64,000 bases of DNA from Sipunculus nudus (taxonomy: Eukaryota > Annelida > Sipuncula > Golfingiida > Sipunculidae): the NCBI GenBank assembly GCA_026874595.1, contig CM049310.1, positions 31,065,558-31,129,557 of the forward strand, given 5' to 3'. Below, in pieces: positions 13,801 through 29,663 of this stretch. Under the pieces are notes generated by a model, which had not been told where the DNA came from, made no database searches, and saw nothing but the letters and a program-made list of their open reading frames with translations. The position numbers were made by a program, and so were the translations under genes. The number at the start of each line of letters is the position of its first letter. Positions within the stretch are counted from its first letter, which is position 1.

Positions 13801-14914
13801 AAATTTTACTTTAATCGTGCTGAAAGGGAATTGGTTAATAGTTTACGTAATGCTCATTTCATAAATTAGGAAACTTTACCTCGGTTTCGTGTATGATTAC
13901 GTTAAATCTGCTCCCAATTTCAACGCCCGAATTCAGATTTATTTATTTTTTGGAGAAACCAAAGCCCCCTTTATATAAACAAATTTCAAACAATTCCACT
14001 TCTTCTTATTTGGCCAATTGCGTATGGGTACCAGGACAGTACTATTATCCATCTTTTTTTTGCCAAACAGACAAACAATGGATATAAGGATAGTATTGTT
14101 CTCCATCCTGATAGGCCAAACCAAACAAACAAACACATATGATTGACCAAATAGGCAGCAAATACTACTTTTTCATTTAGGTTCTCCTGGTATATCAGAA
14201 ATTTACCACTTAAAAAAATCTTCCTTCTTCCTCCAAAATCCGGAAAATTCAGCAGGATTTACAAGGTCTGCTAGATCTGATACTCATTTGTATTGAAAAT
14301 ATAGCGCTTATAATTTAAAGGACTCCCAAATTCCTGTATTCTTTCCCATATAAATCTTATTTAAGTAAACGTTTTATCTTTAAAAATTCAAATTGTGATA
14401 TGGACCAAATTATTCACAAATTTTAATTTAATCGTGCTGAAAGGGAATTGGTTAATAGTTTACGTAATGCTCATTTCGTAAATTAGGAAACTTAACCTCG
14501 GTTTCGTGTATGATTACGTTAAATCTGCTCCCAATTTCAACGCCCGAATTCAGATTTATTTTTTTTTTAGAAACCTAAGCCCCCTTTATATAAACAAATT
14601 TCAAACATTTCCACTTCTGCTTATATGGCCAATTGCGTATAGTTACCAGGACAGTACTATTCTCCATCTTTTTTTGCCAAACAGACAAACAATGGATATA
14701 AGGATAGTAGTGTTCTCCATCCTGATAGTCCAATCCAAACAAACAAACACATATGATTGACCAAATAAGCAGCAAATACTACTTTTTCATTTACCAGGTT
14801 CTCCTGGTATATCAGAAATTTACCACTAAAAAAATTCTTTCTTTTTCCTCCAAAATCCGGAAAATTCAGCATGATCGACAAATTCTGCTAGATCTGATAC
14901 TCATTTGTATTGAA

Positions 14915-17900
14915 AATATAGCGCTTATAATTAAAAGGACTCCCAAATTCCTGTATTCTTTCCCATATAAATCTTATTTGAGTAAACGTTTTATCTTTAA
15001 AAATTCAAATTGTGATATGGACCAAATTATTCACAAATTTTAATTTAATCGTGCTGAAAGGGAATTGGTTAATAGTTTACGTAATGCTCATTTCGTAAAT
15101 TAGGAAACTTAACCTCGGTTTCGTGTATGAATACGTTAAATCTGCTCCCAATTTCAACGCCCAAATTCAGATTTATTTTTTTTTTGAGAAACCTAAGCCC
15201 CCTTTATATAAACAAATTTCAAACATTTCCACTTCTGCTTATATGGCCAATTGCGTATGGTTACCAGGACAGTACTATTCTCCATCTTTTTTTGCCAAAC
15301 AGACAAACAATGGATATAAGGATAGTAGTGTTCTCCATCCTGATAGTCCAATCCAAACAAACAAACACATATGATTGACCAAATAAGCAGCAAATACTAC
15401 TTTTTCATTTACCAGGTTCTCCTGGTATATCAGAAATTTACCACTAAAAAAATTCTTTCTTTTTCCTCCAAAATCCGGAAAATTCAGCATGATCGACAAA
15501 TTCTGCTAGATCTGATACTCATTTGTATTGAAGATATAGCGCTTATAATTAAAAGCACTCCCAAATTCCTGTATTCTTTCCCATATAAATCTTATTTAAG
15601 TAAACGTTTTATCTTTAAAAATTCAAATTGTGATATGGACCAAATTATTCACAAATTTTAATTTAATCGTGCTGAAAGGGAATTGGTTAATAGTTTACGT
15701 AATGCTCATTTCGTAAATTAGGAAACTTAACCTCGGTTTCGTGTATGATTACGTTAAATCTGCTCCCAATTTCAACGCCCGAATTCAGATTTATTTTTTT
15801 TTAGAAACCTAAGCCCCCTTTATATAAACAAATTTCAAACAATTCCACTTCTGCTTATTTGGCCAATTGCGTATGGGTACCAGGACAGTACTATTCTCCA
15901 TCTTTTTTTGCCAAACAGACAAACAATGGATATAAGGATAGTAGTGTTCTCCATCCTGATAGGCCAAACCAAACAGACAAACACATATGATTGACCAAAT
16001 AAGCAGCAAATACTACTTTTTCATTTACCAGGTTCTCCTGGTATATCAGAAATTTACCACTAAAAAAATTCTTTCTTTTTCCTCCAAAATCCGGAAAATT
16101 CAGCAGGATCGACAAGTTCTGCTAGATCTGATACTCATTTGTATTGAAGATATAGCGCTTTTAATTAAAAGCACTCCCGAATTCATGTATTCTTTCCCAT
16201 ATAAATATTGTTTAAGTAAAAGTTTTATCTTTAAAAATTCAAATCATGATATGGACCAAATTATTCACAAATTTTACTTTAATCGTGCTGAAAGGATATT
16301 GGTTAATAGTTAACGTAATGCTCATTTCATAAATTAGGAAACTTAACCTCGGTTTCTTGTTTGATTCCGTTAATCCTGCTCCCAAGTTCAAAACTCAAAT
16401 TCAGAAGGATTTATTTGGGAAACCAAAGCCCCCTTTATATAAACAAATTTCAAACAATTCCACTTCTGCTTATTTGGCCAATTGCGTATGGGTACCAGGA
16501 CAGTACTATTCTCCATCTTTTTTTGCCAAACAGACAAACAATGGATATAAGGATAGTAGTGTTCTCCATCCTGATAGGCCAAACCAAACAGACAAACACA
16601 TATGATTGACCAAATAAGCAGCAAATACTACTTTTTCATTTACCAGGTTCTCCTGGTATATCAGAAATTTACCACTAAAAAAATTCTTTCTTTTTCCTCC
16701 AAAATCCGGAAAATTCAGCAGGATCGACAAGTTCTGCTAGATCTGATACTCATTTGTATTGAAGATATAGCGCTTTTAATTAAAAGCACTCCCAAATTCA
16801 TGTATTCTTTCCCATATAAATCTTATTTAAGTAAAAGTTTTATCTTTAAAAATTCAAATCATGATATGGGCCAAATTATTCACAAATTTTACTTTAATCG
16901 TGCTGAAAGGATATTGGTTAATAGTTTACGTAATGCTCATTTCGTAAATTAGGAAACTTAACCTCGGTTTCGTGTTTGATTCCGTTAATCCTGCTCCCAA
17001 GTTCAAAACTCAAATTCAGAAGGATTTATTTGGGAAACCAAAGCCCCCTTTTATATAAACAAAATTCAAACAATTCCACTTCTGCTTATTTGGCCAATTG
17101 CGTATGGGTACCAGGACAGTACTATTCTCCATCTTTTTTTGCCAAACAGACAAACAATGGATATAAGGATAGTAGTGTTCACCATCCTGATAGGCCATAC
17201 CAAACAGACAAACACATATGATTGACCAAATAAGCAGCAAATACTACTTTTTCATGTACTAGATTCTCCTGGTATATCAGAAACTTGCCACTTAAAAAAA
17301 AAATCTTTCTGCTTCCTCCAAAATTCGGAAATTTCAGCAGGATAGACAAGGTGTGCTAGATCTGATACTCATTTGTATTGAAGATATAGCGCTTTTAGTT
17401 AAAAGCACTCCCCAGTCCATGTATTCTTTCCCATATAAATCTTATTAAAGTAAAAGTTTTTTTTAAAAAATTAAAATGATATGGACCAAATTATTCGCAA
17501 ATTTTACTTTGATCCTGCTAAGAGGATATTGGTTAATAGTTTAATGCTCATTCAGTAAATTAGGAAATTAACCTCGGTTTCATGTTTGATTCCGTTAATC
17601 CTGCTCCCAAGTTCAACACGCGAATTCAGAAGGATTTATTTGGGAAACCAAAGCCCCCTTTATATAAACAAATTTCAAACAATTCCACTTCTGCTTATTT
17701 GGCCAATTGCGTATGGGTACCAGGACAGTACTATTCTCCATCTTTTTTTGCCAAACAGACAAACAATGGATATAAGGATAGTAGTGTTCTCCATCCTGAT
17801 AGGCCAAACCAAACAGACAAACACATATGATTGACCAAATAAGCAGCAAATACTACTTTTTCATTTACCAGGTTCTCCTGGTATATCAGAAATTTACCAC

Positions 17901-20900
17901 TAAAAAATTCTTTCTTTTTCCTCCAAAATCCGGAAAATTCAGCAGGATCGACAAGTTCTGCTAGATCTGATACTCATTTGTATTGAAGATATAGCGCTTT
18001 TAATTAAAAGCACTCCCAAATTCATGTATTCTTTCCCGAATAAATCTTATTTAAGTTAAAGTTTTATCTTTAAAAATTCAAATCATGATATGGGCCAAAT
18101 TATTCACAAATTTTACTTTAATCGTGCTGAAAGGATATTGGTTAATAGTTTACGTAATGCTCATTTCGTAAATTAGGAAACTTAACCTCGGTTTCGTGTG
18201 TGATTCCGTTAATCCTGCTCCCAAGTTCAAAACTCAAATTCAGAAGGATTTATTTGGGATACCAAAGCCTTCTTATATAAACAAATTTCAAACAATTCCA
18301 CTTCTGCTTATTTGGCCAATTGCGTATGGGTACCAGGACAGTACTATTCTCCATCTTTTTTTGCCAAACAGACAAACAATGGATATAAGGATAGTAGTGT
18401 TCTCCATCCTGATAGGCCAAACCAAACAAACAAACACATATGATTGACCAAATAAGCAGCAAATACTACTTTTTCATTTACCAGGTTCTCTTGGTATATC
18501 AGAAATTTACCACTTTAAAAAAAAATCTTCCTTTTTCCTCCAAAATCCGGAAAATTCAGCAGGATTTACAAGTTCTGGTAGATCTGATACTCATTTGTAT
18601 TGAAGATATAGCGCTTTTAATTAAAAGCACTCCCGAATTCATGTATTCTTTCCCATATAAATCTTATTTAAGTAAACGTTTTATCTTTAAAAATTCAAAT
18701 TGTGATATGGACCAAATTATTCACAAATTTTAATTTAATCGTGCTGAAAGGGAATTGGTTAATAGTTTACGTAATGCTCATTTCGTAAATTAGGAAACTT
18801 AACCTCGGTTTCGTGTATGATTACGTTAAATCTGCTCCCAATTTCAACGCCCGAATTCAGATTTATTTTTTTTGAGAAACCTAAGCCCCATTTATATAAA
18901 CATATTTCAAACAATTCCACTTCTGCTTATTTGGCCAATTGCGTATGTCTACCAGGACAGTACTATTCTCAATCTTTTTTTGCCAAATAGACAAACAATG
19001 GATATAAGGATAGTAGTGTTCTCCATCCTGATATTCCAAACCAAACAAACAAACACATATGATTGACCAAATAAGCAGCAAATACTACTTTTTCATTTAC
19101 CAGGTTCTCCTGGTATATCAGAAATTTACCACTAAAAAATTCTTTCTTTTTCCTCCAAAATCCGGATAATTCAGCATGATCGACAAGTTCTGCTAGATCT
19201 GATACTCATTTGTATTGAAGATATAGCGCTTTTAATTAAAAGCACTCCCGAATTCATGTATTCTTTCCCATATAAATATTATTTAAGTAAAAGTTTTATC
19301 TTTAAAAATTCAAATCATGATATGGACCAAATTATTCTCAAATTTTACTTTAATCGTGCTGAAAGGATATTGGTTAATAGTTTACGTAATGCTCATTTCG
19401 TAAATTAGGAAACTTAAACTCGGTTTCTTGTTTGATTCCGTTAATCCTGCTCCCAAGTTCAAAACTCAAATTCAGAAGGATTTATTTGGGAAACCAAAGC
19501 CCCATTTATATAAACAAATTTCAAACAATTCCACTTCTGCTTATTTGGCCAATTGCGTATGGGTACCAGGACAGTACTATTCTCCATCTTTTTTTGCCAA
19601 ACAGACAAACAATGGATATAAGGATAGTAGTGTTCTCCATCCTGATAGGCCAAACCAAACAGACAAACACATATGATTGACCAAATAAGCAGCAAATACT
19701 ACTTTTTCATTTACCAGGTTCTCCTGGTATATCAGAAATTTACCACTAAAAAATTCTTTCTTTTTCCTCCAAAATCCGGAAAATTCAGCAGGATCGACAA
19801 GTTCTGGTAGATCTGATACTCATTTGTATTGAAGATATAGCGCTTTTAATTAAAAGCACTCCAAAATTCATGTATTCTTTCCCATATAAATCTTATTTAA
19901 GTAAACGTTTTATCTATAAAAATTCAAATTGTGATATGGACCAGATTATTCACAAATTTTACTTTAATCGTGATGAAAGGGAATTGGTTAATAGTTTACG
20001 TAATGCTCATTTCGTAAATTAGGAAACTTTACCTCGGTTTCGTGTATGATTACGTTAAATCTGCACCCAATTTCAACGCCCGAATTCAGATTTATTTATT
20101 TTTTAGAAACCTAAGCCCCCTTTATATAAACATATTTCAAACAATTCCACTTCTGCTTATTTGGCCAATTGCGTATGGGTACTAGGACAGTACTATTCTC
20201 CATCTTTTTTGCCAAACAGACAAACAATGGATATAAGGATAGTAGTGTTCTCCATCCTGATAGTCCAAACCAAACAAACAAACACATATGATTGACCAAA
20301 TAAGCAGCAAATACTACTTTTTCATTTACCAGGTTCTCCTGGTATATCAGAAATTTACCACTAGAAAAAAATCTTTCTTTTTCCTCCAAAATCCGGATAA
20401 TTCAGCATGATCGACAAGTTCTGCTAGATCTGATACTCATTTGTATTGAAGATATAGCGCTTTTAATTAAAAGCACTCCCGAATTCATGTATTCTTTCCC
20501 ATATAAATATTATTTAAGTAAAAGTTTTATCTTTAAAAATTCAAATCATGATATGGACCAAATTATTCACAAATTTTACTTTAATCGTGCTGAAAGGATA
20601 TTGGTTAATAGTTTACGTAATGCTCATTTCGTAAATTAGGAAACTTAACCTCGGTTTCTTGTTTGATTCCGTTAATCCTGCTCCCAAGTTCAAAACTCAA
20701 ATTCAGAAGGATTTATTTGGGAAACCAAAGCCCCCTTTATATAAACAAATTTCAAACAATTCCACTTCTGCTTATTTGGCCAATTGCGTATGGGTACCAG
20801 GACAGTACTATTCTCCATCTTTTTTTGCCAAACAGACAAACAATGGATATAAGGATAGTAGTGTTCTCCATCCTGATAGGCCAAACCAAACAGACAAACA

Positions 20901-22288
20901 CATATGATTGACCAAATAAGCAGCAAATACTACTTTTTCATTTACTAGAGTCTCCTGGTATATCAGAAACTTGCCACTTAAAAAAAAAATCTTTCTGTTT
21001 CCTCCAAAATTCGGAAATTTCAGCAGGATAGACAAGGTGTGCTAGATCTGATACTCATTTGTATTGAAGATATAGCGCTTTTAATTAAAAGCACTCCCCA
21101 GTCCATGTATTCTTTCCCATATAAATCTTATTAAAGTAAAAGTTTTTCTTAAAAAATTAAAATGATATGGACCAAATTATTCGCAAATTTTACTTTGATC
21201 GTGCTAAGAGGATATTGGTTAATAGTTTAATGCTCATTCAGTAAATTAGGAAATTAACCTCGGTTTCATGTTTGATTCCGTTAATCCTGCTCCCAAGTTC
21301 AACACGCGAATTCAGAAGGATTTATTTGGGAAACCAAAGCCCCCTTTATATAAACAAATTTCAAACAATTCCACTTCTGCTTATTTGGCCAATTGCGTAT
21401 GGGTACCAGGACAGTACTATTCTCTATCTTTTTTTTTTGCCAAACAGACAAACAAATAAGGATAGTAGTGTACTCCATCCTGATAGGCCAAACCAAACAG
21501 ACAAACACATATGATTGACCAAATAAGCAGCAAATACTACTTTTTCATTTACCAGGTTCTCCTGGTATATCAGAAATTTACCACTAAAAAAATTTTCTTT
21601 TTCCTCCAAAATCCGGAAAATTCAGCAGGATCGACAAGTTCTGCTAGATCTGATACTCATTTGTATTGAAGATATAGCGCTTTTAATTAAAAGCACTCCC
21701 AAATTCATGTATTCTTTCCCATATAAATCTTATTTAAGTAAAAGTTTTATCTTTAAAAATTCAAATCATGATATGGGCCAAATTATTCACAAATTTTACT
21801 TTAATCGTGCTGAAAGGATATTGGTTAATAGTTTACGTAATGCTCATTTCGTAAATTAGGAAACTTAACCTCGGTTTCGTGTTTGATTCCGTTAATCCTG
21901 CTCCCAAGTTCAAAACTCAAATTCAGAAGGATTTATTTGGGATACCAAAGCCCCCTTTATATAAACAAATTTCAAACAATTCCACTTCTGCTTATTTGGC
22001 CAATTGCGTATGGGTACCAGGACAGTACTATTCTCCATCTTTTTTTGCCAAACAGACAAACAATGGATATAAGGATAGTAGTGTTCTCCATCCTGATAGG
22101 CCAAACCAAACAGACAAACACATATGATTGACCAAATAAGCAGCAAATACTACTTTTTCATTTACTAGAGTCTCCTGGTATATCAGAAACTTGCCACTTA
22201 AAAAAAAAATCTTTCTGTTTCCTCCAAAATTCGGAAATTTCAGCAGGATAGACAAGGTGTGCTAGATCTGATACTCATTTGTATTGAA
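14915..22288 (+). repeat. Higher-order repeat, copy 1 (12 monomers, ~7.37 kb)
   Basis: This block of 12 monomers matches 22289-29663 with a constant offset of 7374-7375 bp. Differences noticed by eye include 15131 a/t, 16210 g/a, a one-base insertion near 24051, 17460-17465, 18577-18582, 18947-18948, 19806 c/g and 21650 c/g. That is roughly a dozen in 7.4 kb, far fewer than between neighbouring monomers. The left boundary falls in the shared 'ctgatactcatttgtatt' motif. Confidence 0.92.
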
Positions 22289-25200
22289 AATATAGCGCTT
22301 ATAATTAAAAGGACTCCCAAATTCCTGTATTCTTTCCCATATAAATCTTATTTGAGTAAACGTTTTATCTTTAAAAATTCAAATTGTGATATGGACCAAA
22401 TTATTCACAAATTTTAATTTAATCGTGCTGAAAGGGAATTGGTTAATAGTTTACGTAATGCTCATTTCGTAAATTAGGAAACTTAACCTCGGTTTCGTGT
22501 ATGATTACGTTAAATCTGCTCCCAATTTCAACGCCCAAATTCAGATTTATTTTTTTTTTGAGAAACCTAAGCCCCCTTTATATAAACAAATTTCAAACAT
22601 TTCCACTTCTGCTTATATGGCCAATTGCGTATGGTTACCAGGACAGTACTATTCTCCATCTTTTTTTGCCAAACAGACAAACAATGGATATAAGGATAGT
22701 AGTGTTCTCCATCCTGATAGTCCAATCCAAACAAACAAACACATATGATTGACCAAATAAGCAGCAAATACTACTTTTTCATTTACCAGGTTCTCCTGGT
22801 ATATCAGAAATTTACCACTAAAAAAATTCTTTCTTTTTCCTCCAAAATCCGGAAAATTCAGCATGATCGACAAATTCTGCTAGATCTGATACTCATTTGT
22901 ATTGAAGATATAGCGCTTATAATTAAAAGCACTCCCAAATTCCTGTATTCTTTCCCATATAAATCTTATTTAAGTAAACGTTTTATCTTTAAAAATTCAA
23001 ATTGTGATATGGACCAAATTATTCACAAATTTTAATTTAATCGTGCTGAAAGGGAATTGGTTAATAGTTTACGTAATGCTCATTTCGTAAATTAGGAAAC
23101 TTAACCTCGGTTTCGTGTATGATTACGTTAAATCTGCTCCCAATTTCAACGCCCGAATTCAGATTTATTTTTTTTTAGAAACCTAAGCCCCCTTTATATA
23201 AACAAATTTCAAACAATTCCACTTCTGCTTATTTGGCCAATTGCGTATGGGTACCAGGACAGTACTATTCTCCATCTTTTTTTGCCAAACAGACAAACAA
23301 TGGATATAAGGATAGTAGTGTTCTCCATCCTGATAGGCCAAACCAAACAGACAAACACATATGATTGACCAAATAAGCAGCAAATACTACTTTTTCATTT
23401 ACCAGGTTCTCCTGGTATATCAGAAATTTACCACTAAAAAAATTCTTTCTTTTTCCTCCAAAATCCGGAAAATTCAGCAGGATCGACAAGTTCTGCTAGA
23501 TCTGATACTCATTTGTATTGAAGATATAGCGCTTTTAATTAAAAGCACTCCCGAATTCATGTATTCTTTCCCATATAAATATTATTTAAGTAAAAGTTTT
23601 ATCTTTAAAAATTCAAATCATGATATGGACCAAATTATTCACAAATTTTACTTTAATCGTGCTGAAAGGATATTGGTTAATAGTTAACGTAATGCTCATT
23701 TCATAAATTAGGAAACTTAACCTCGGTTTCTTGTTTGATTCCGTTAATCCTGCTCCCAAGTTCAAAACTCAAATTCAGAAGGATTTATTTGGGAAACCAA
23801 AGCCCCCTTTATATAAACAAATTTCAAACAATTCCACTTCTGCTTATTTGGCCAATTGCGTATGGGTACCAGGACAGTACTATTCTCCATCTTTTTTTGC
23901 CAAACAGACAAACAATGGATATAAGGATAGTAGTGTTCTCCATCCTGATAGGCCAAACCAAACAGACAAACACATATGATTGACCAAATAAGCAGCAAAT
24001 ACTACTTTTTCATTTACCAGGTTCTCCTGGTATATCAGAAATTTACCACTGAAAAAAATTCTTTCTTTTTCCTCCAAAATCCGGAAAATTCAGCAGGATC
24101 GACAAGTTCTGCTAGATCTGATACTCATTTGTATTGAAGATATAGCGCTTTTAATTAAAAGCACTCCCAAATTCATGTATTCTTTCCCATATAAATCTTA
24201 TTTAAGTAAAAGTTTTATCTTTAAAAATTCAAATCATGATATGGGCCAAATTATTCACAAATTTTACTTTAATCGTGCTGAAAGGATATTGGTTAATAGT
24301 TTACGTAATGCTCATTTCGTAAATTAGGAAACTTAACCTCGGTTTCGTGTTTGATTCCGTTAATCCTGCTCCCAAGTTCAAAACTCAAATTCAGAAGGAT
24401 TTATTTGGGAAACCAAAGCCCCCTTTTATATAAACAAAATTCAAACAATTCCACTTCTGCTTATTTGGCCAATTGCGTATGGGTACCAGGACAGTACTAT
24501 TCTCCATCTTTTTTTGCCAAACAGACAAACAATGGATATAAGGATAGTAGTGTTCACCATCCTGATAGGCCATACCAAACAGACAAACACATATGATTGA
24601 CCAAATAAGCAGCAAATACTACTTTTTCATGTACTAGATTCTCCTGGTATATCAGAAACTTGCCACTTAAAAAAAAAATCTTTCTGCTTCCTCCAAAATT
24701 CGGAAATTTCAGCAGGATAGACAAGGTGTGCTAGATCTGATACTCATTTGTATTGAAGATATAGCGCTTTTAGTTAAAAGCACTCCCCAGTCCATGTATT
24801 CTTTCCCATATAAATCTTATTAAAGTAAAAGTTTTTCTTAAAAAATTAAAATGATATGGACCAAATTATTCGCAAATTTTACTTTGATCCTGCTAAGAGG
24901 ATATTGGTTAATAGTTTAATGCTCATTCAGTAAATTAGGAAATTAACCTCGGTTTCATGTTTGATTCCGTTAATCCTGCTCCCAAGTTCAACACGCGAAT
25001 TCAGAAGGATTTATTTGGGAAACCAAAGCCCCCTTTATATAAACAAATTTCAAACAATTCCACTTCTGCTTATTTGGCCAATTGCGTATGGGTACCAGGA
25101 CAGTACTATTCTCCATCTTTTTTTGCCAAACAGACAAACAATGGATATAAGGATAGTAGTGTTCTCCATCCTGATAGGCCAAACCAAACAGACAAACACA

Positions 25201-28200
25201 TATGATTGACCAAATAAGCAGCAAATACTACTTTTTCATTTACCAGGTTCTCCTGGTATATCAGAAATTTACCACTAAAAAATTCTTTCTTTTTCCTCCA
25301 AAATCCGGAAAATTCAGCAGGATCGACAAGTTCTGCTAGATCTGATACTCATTTGTATTGAAGATATAGCGCTTTTAATTAAAAGCACTCCCAAATTCAT
25401 GTATTCTTTCCCGAATAAATCTTATTTAAGTTAAAGTTTTATCTTTAAAAATTCAAATCATGATATGGGCCAAATTATTCACAAATTTTACTTTAATCGT
25501 GCTGAAAGGATATTGGTTAATAGTTTACGTAATGCTCATTTCGTAAATTAGGAAACTTAACCTCGGTTTCGTGTGTGATTCCGTTAATCCTGCTCCCAAG
25601 TTCAAAACTCAAATTCAGAAGGATTTATTTGGGATACCAAAGCCTTCTTATATAAACAAATTTCAAACAATTCCACTTCTGCTTATTTGGCCAATTGCGT
25701 ATGGGTACCAGGACAGTACTATTCTCCATCTTTTTTTGCCAAACAGACAAACAATGGATATAAGGATAGTAGTGTTCTCCATCCTGATAGGCCAAACCAA
25801 ACAAACAAACACATATGATTGACCAAATAAGCAGCAAATACTACTTTTTCATTTACCAGGTTCTCTTGGTATATCAGAAATTTACCACTTTAAAAAAAAA
25901 TCTTCCTTTTTCCTCCAAAATCCGGAAAATTCAGCAGGATTTACAAGGTCTGCTAGATCTGATACTCATTTGTATTGAAGATATAGCGCTTTTAATTAAA
26001 AGCACTCCCGAATTCATGTATTCTTTCCCATATAAATCTTATTTAAGTAAACGTTTTATCTTTAAAAATTCAAATTGTGATATGGACCAAATTATTCACA
26101 AATTTTAATTTAATCGTGCTGAAAGGGAATTGGTTAATAGTTTACGTAATGCTCATTTCGTAAATTAGGAAACTTAACCTCGGTTTCGTGTATGATTACG
26201 TTAAATCTGCTCCCAATTTCAACGCCCGAATTCAGATTTATTTTTTTTGAGAAACCTAAGCCCCATTTATATAAACATATTTCAAACAATTCCACTTCTG
26301 CTTATTTGGCCAATTGCGTATGGGTACCAGGACAGTACTATTCTCAATCTTTTTTTGCCAAATAGACAAACAATGGATATAAGGATAGTAGTGTTCTCCA
26401 TCCTGATATTCCAAACCAAACAAACAAACACATATGATTGACCAAATAAGCAGCAAATACTACTTTTTCATTTACCAGGTTCTCCTGGTATATCAGAAAT
26501 TTACCACTAAAAAATTCTTTCTTTTTCCTCCAAAATCCGGATAATTCAGCATGATCGACAAGTTCTGCTAGATCTGATACTCATTTGTATTGAAGATATA
26601 GCGCTTTTAATTAAAAGCACTCCCGAATTCATGTATTCTTTCCCATATAAATATTATTTAAGTAAAAGTTTTATCTTTAAAAATTCAAATCATGATATGG
26701 ACCAAATTATTCTCAAATTTTACTTTAATCGTGCTGAAAGGATATTGGTTAATAGTTTACGTAATGCTCATTTCGTAAATTAGGAAACTTAAACTCGGTT
26801 TCTTGTTTGATTCCGTTAATCCTGCTCCCAAGTTCAAAACTCAAATTCAGAAGGATTTATTTGGGAAACCAAAGCCCCATTTATATAAACAAATTTCAAA
26901 CAATTCCACTTCTGCTTATTTGGCCAATTGCGTATGGGTACCAGGACAGTACTATTCTCCATCTTTTTTTGCCAAACAGACAAACAATGGATATAAGGAT
27001 AGTAGTGTTCTCCATCCTGATAGGCCAAACCAAACAGACAAACACATATGATTGACCAAATAAGCAGCAAATACTACTTTTTCATTTACCAGGTTCTCCT
27101 GGTATATCAGAAATTTACCACTAAAAAATTCTTTCTTTTTCCTCCAAAATCCGGAAAATTCAGCAGGATCGACAAGTTCTGCTAGATCTGATACTCATTT
27201 GTATTGAAGATATAGCGCTTTTAATTAAAAGCACTCCAAAATTCATGTATTCTTTCCCATATAAATCTTATTTAAGTAAACGTTTTATCTATAAAAATTC
27301 AAATTGTGATATGGACCAGATTATTCACAAATTTTACTTTAATCGTGATGAAAGGGAATTGGTTAATAGTTTACGTAATGCTCATTTCGTAAATTAGGAA
27401 ACTTTACCTCGGTTTCGTGTATGATTACGTTAAATCTGCACCCAATTTCAACGCCCGAATTCAGATTTATTTATTTTTTAGAAACCTAAGCCCCCTTTAT
27501 ATAAACATATTTCAAACAATTCCACTTCTGCTTATTTGGCCAATTGCGTATGGGTACTAGGACAGTACTATTCTCCATCTTTTTTGCCAAACAGACAAAC
27601 AATGGATATAAGGATAGTAGTGTTCTCCATCCTGATAGTCCAAACCAAACAAACAAACACATATGATTGACCAAATAAGCAGCAAATACTACTTTTTCAT
27701 TTACCAGGTTCTCCTGGTATATCAGAAATTTACCACTAGAAAAAAATCTTTCTTTTTCCTCCAAAATCCGGATAATTCAGCATGATCGACAAGTTCTGCT
27801 AGATCTGATACTCATTTGTATTGAAGATATAGCGCTTTTAATTAAAAGCACTCCCGAATTCATGTATTCTTTCCCATATAAATATTATTTAAGTAAAAGT
27901 TTTATCTTTAAAAATTCAAATCATGATATGGACCAAATTATTCACAAATTTTACTTTAATCGTGCTGAAAGGATATTGGTTAATAGTTTACGTAATGCTC
28001 ATTTCGTAAATTAGGAAACTTAACCTCGGTTTCTTGTTTGATTCCGTTAATCCTGCTCCCAAGTTCAAAACTCAAATTCAGAAGGATTTATTTGGGAAAC
28101 CAAAGCCCCCTTTATATAAACAAATTTCAAACAATTCCACTTCTGCTTATTTGGCCAATTGCGTATGGGTACCAGGACAGTACTATTCTCCATCTTTTTT

Positions 28201-29663
28201 TGCCAAACAGACAAACAATGGATATAAGGATAGTAGTGTTCTCCATCCTGATAGGCCAAACCAAACAGACAAACACATATGATTGACCAAATAAGCAGCA
28301 AATACTACTTTTTCATTTACTAGAGTCTCCTGGTATATCAGAAACTTGCCACTTAAAAAAAAAATCTTTCTGTTTCCTCCAAAATTCGGAAATTTCAGCA
28401 GGATAGACAAGGTGTGCTAGATCTGATACTCATTTGTATTGAAGATATAGCGCTTTTAATTAAAAGCACTCCCCAGTCCATGTATTCTTTCCCATATAAA
28501 TCTTATTAAAGTAAAAGTTTTTCTTAAAAAATTAAAATGATATGGACCAAATTATTCGCAAATTTTACTTTGATCGTGCTAAGAGGATATTGGTTAATAG
28601 TTTAATGCTCATTCAGTAAATTAGGAAATTAACCTCGGTTTCATGTTTGATTCCGTTAATCCTGCTCCCAAGTTCAACACGCGAATTCAGAAGGATTTAT
28701 TTGGGAAACCAAAGCCCCCTTTATATAAACAAATTTCAAACAATTCCACTTCTGCTTATTTGGCCAATTGCGTATGGGTACCAGGACAGTACTATTCTCT
28801 ATCTTTTTTTTTTGCCAAACAGACAAACAAATAAGGATAGTAGTGTACTCCATCCTGATAGGCCAAACCAAACAGACAAACACATATGATTGACCAAATA
28901 AGCAGCAAATACTACTTTTTCATTTACCAGGTTCTCCTGGTATATCAGAAATTTACCACTAAAAAAATTTTCTTTTTCCTCCAAAATCCGGAAAATTCAG
29001 CAGGATCGACAAGTTCTGCTAGATGTGATACTCATTTGTATTGAAGATATAGCGCTTTTAATTAAAAGCACTCCCAAATTCATGTATTCTTTCCCATATA
29101 AATCTTATTTAAGTAAAAGTTTTATCTTTAAAAATTCAAATCATGATATGGGCCAAATTATTCACAAATTTTACTTTAATCGTGCTGAAAGGATATTGGT
29201 TAATAGTTTACGTAATGCTCATTTCGTAAATTAGGAAACTTAACCTCGGTTTCGTGTTTGATTCCGTTAATCCTGCTCCCAAGTTCAAAACTCAAATTCA
29301 GAAGGATTTATTTGGGATACCAAAGCCCCCTTTATATAAACAAATTTCAAACAATTCCACTTCTGCTTATTTGGCCAATTGCGTATGGGTACCAGGACAG
29401 TACTATTCTCCATCTTTTTTTGCCAAACAGACAAACAATGGATATAAGGATAGTAGTGTTCTCCATCCTGATAGGCCAAACCAAACAGACAAACACATAT
29501 GATTGACCAAATAAGCAGCAAATACTACTTTTTCATTTACTAGAGTCTCCTGGTATATCAGAAACTTGCCACTTAAAAAAAAAATCTTTCTGTTTCCTCC
29601 AAAATTCGGAAATTTCAGCAGGATAGACAAGGTGTGCTAGATCTGATACTCATTTGTATTGAA
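22289..29663 (+). repeat. Higher-order repeat, copy 2 (12 monomers, ~7.37 kb)
   Basis: The tandem partner of the preceding block. At 22289 the sequence switches mid-monomer from the 'ccagtccatg' monomer type to the 'ggactcccaaattcctg' type; at 29664 the corresponding base continues as the first type instead. The breakpoint therefore sits inside a motif common to all monomers, as expected for unequal exchange. The monomer order and private variants of copy 1 are reproduced one by one. Confidence 0.92.
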
